This document shows positions 63,840 to 64,000 of a stretch of 64,000 bases of DNA, in pieces. Under the pieces are notes generated by a model. That model was given only the letters and a program-made list of their open reading frames with translations, did not search any database and was not told the origin of the DNA. This DNA is from Serripes groenlandicus. Taxonomy: Eukaryota; Mollusca; Bivalvia; Cardiida; Cardiidae. Position 1 is the stretch's first letter; the number at the start of each line of letters is the position of its first letter. The translations under genes were made by a program, and so were the position numbers. The DNA is taken from the NCBI GenBank assembly GCA_031761405.1, contig JASEVX010000017.1, positions 6,807,668-6,871,667 on the forward strand, read 5' to 3'.

Positions 63840-64000
63840 TACAAGCTATGTAAAATAATTCTTGTAACAAAGTTAGATGATAGATTGATAAACAAACATT
63901 TTAAGGTCAATGTCACACAAAAATTGACTTTTGATCCAATGCTGCCTGACGACGACCATCTCTTTGCTATCTTGTTGTAAAAATAACGACCATCTCTTTG

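Overview
The window is nuclear DNA from an animal, most likely a bivalve mollusc. Exons are short and phase-matched, introns are AT-rich and average about 1.8 kb, and the introns are packed with TTAA-flanked foldback MITEs, tRNA-derived SINEs and tandem-repeat Helitron-like elements of the kind abundant in clams and oysters. Species cannot be named from the sequence. There are no bacterial-style operons or viral genes. || Host genes: (1) the + strand carries 29 consecutive coding exons (1841-53064) of a FANCA-like gene, the Fanconi anaemia core-complex subunit. They join without a phase conflict into about 1,022 residues plus stop, the C-terminal two thirds of a protein that is 1,455 residues in human; the 5' part lies upstream of the window. 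An AATAAA signal follows the stop. (2) Converging on the - strand (59712-62932) are the last three coding exons of a class B scavenger receptor of the LIMP-2/SCARB2 type: end of the lumenal domain, C-terminal membrane helix and a cytoplasmic tail with an acidic dileucine-like lysosomal sorting signal. || Mobile DNA: intron 14 of FANCA holds a 6.26-kb transposon (25826-32089) with about 160-bp imperfect terminal inverted repeats, a 4-bp CAAA target duplication and an antisense two-ORF gene (zinc modules, putative RNase-H-like core, XPG/FEN-type nuclease domain, Cys-rich CXC tail). This fits the Academ superfamily, and it is the strongest candidate for an unusual system here. Intron 6 holds a 1.77-kb Mutator-like element (12626-14394) with an 8-bp target duplication; it keeps a FLYWCH finger and a transposase C-terminus but has lost the catalytic core. 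Two hAT-like non-autonomous elements (6028-7164, 15872-17380), about fifteen Helitron/Helentron-like elements with internal tandem repeats, several SINE families, a 62-bp satellite and several dozen TTAA MITEs fill the rest. || Patterns that cut across features: TTAA-MITE edges lie within about 40 nt of a splice site far more often than expected. Three separate exon edges have been tandemly duplicated (donor at 5.4 kb, exon 11 at 22 kb, acceptor at 40.7-42.1 kb). The tandem-repeat elements share one architecture, and several families carry perfect nuclear-receptor-type motifs. Around the 200-N gap (57472-57671) the flanking 2 kb is present twice, the left copy carrying many 1-2 base insertions; this is an assembly artefact rather than biology.
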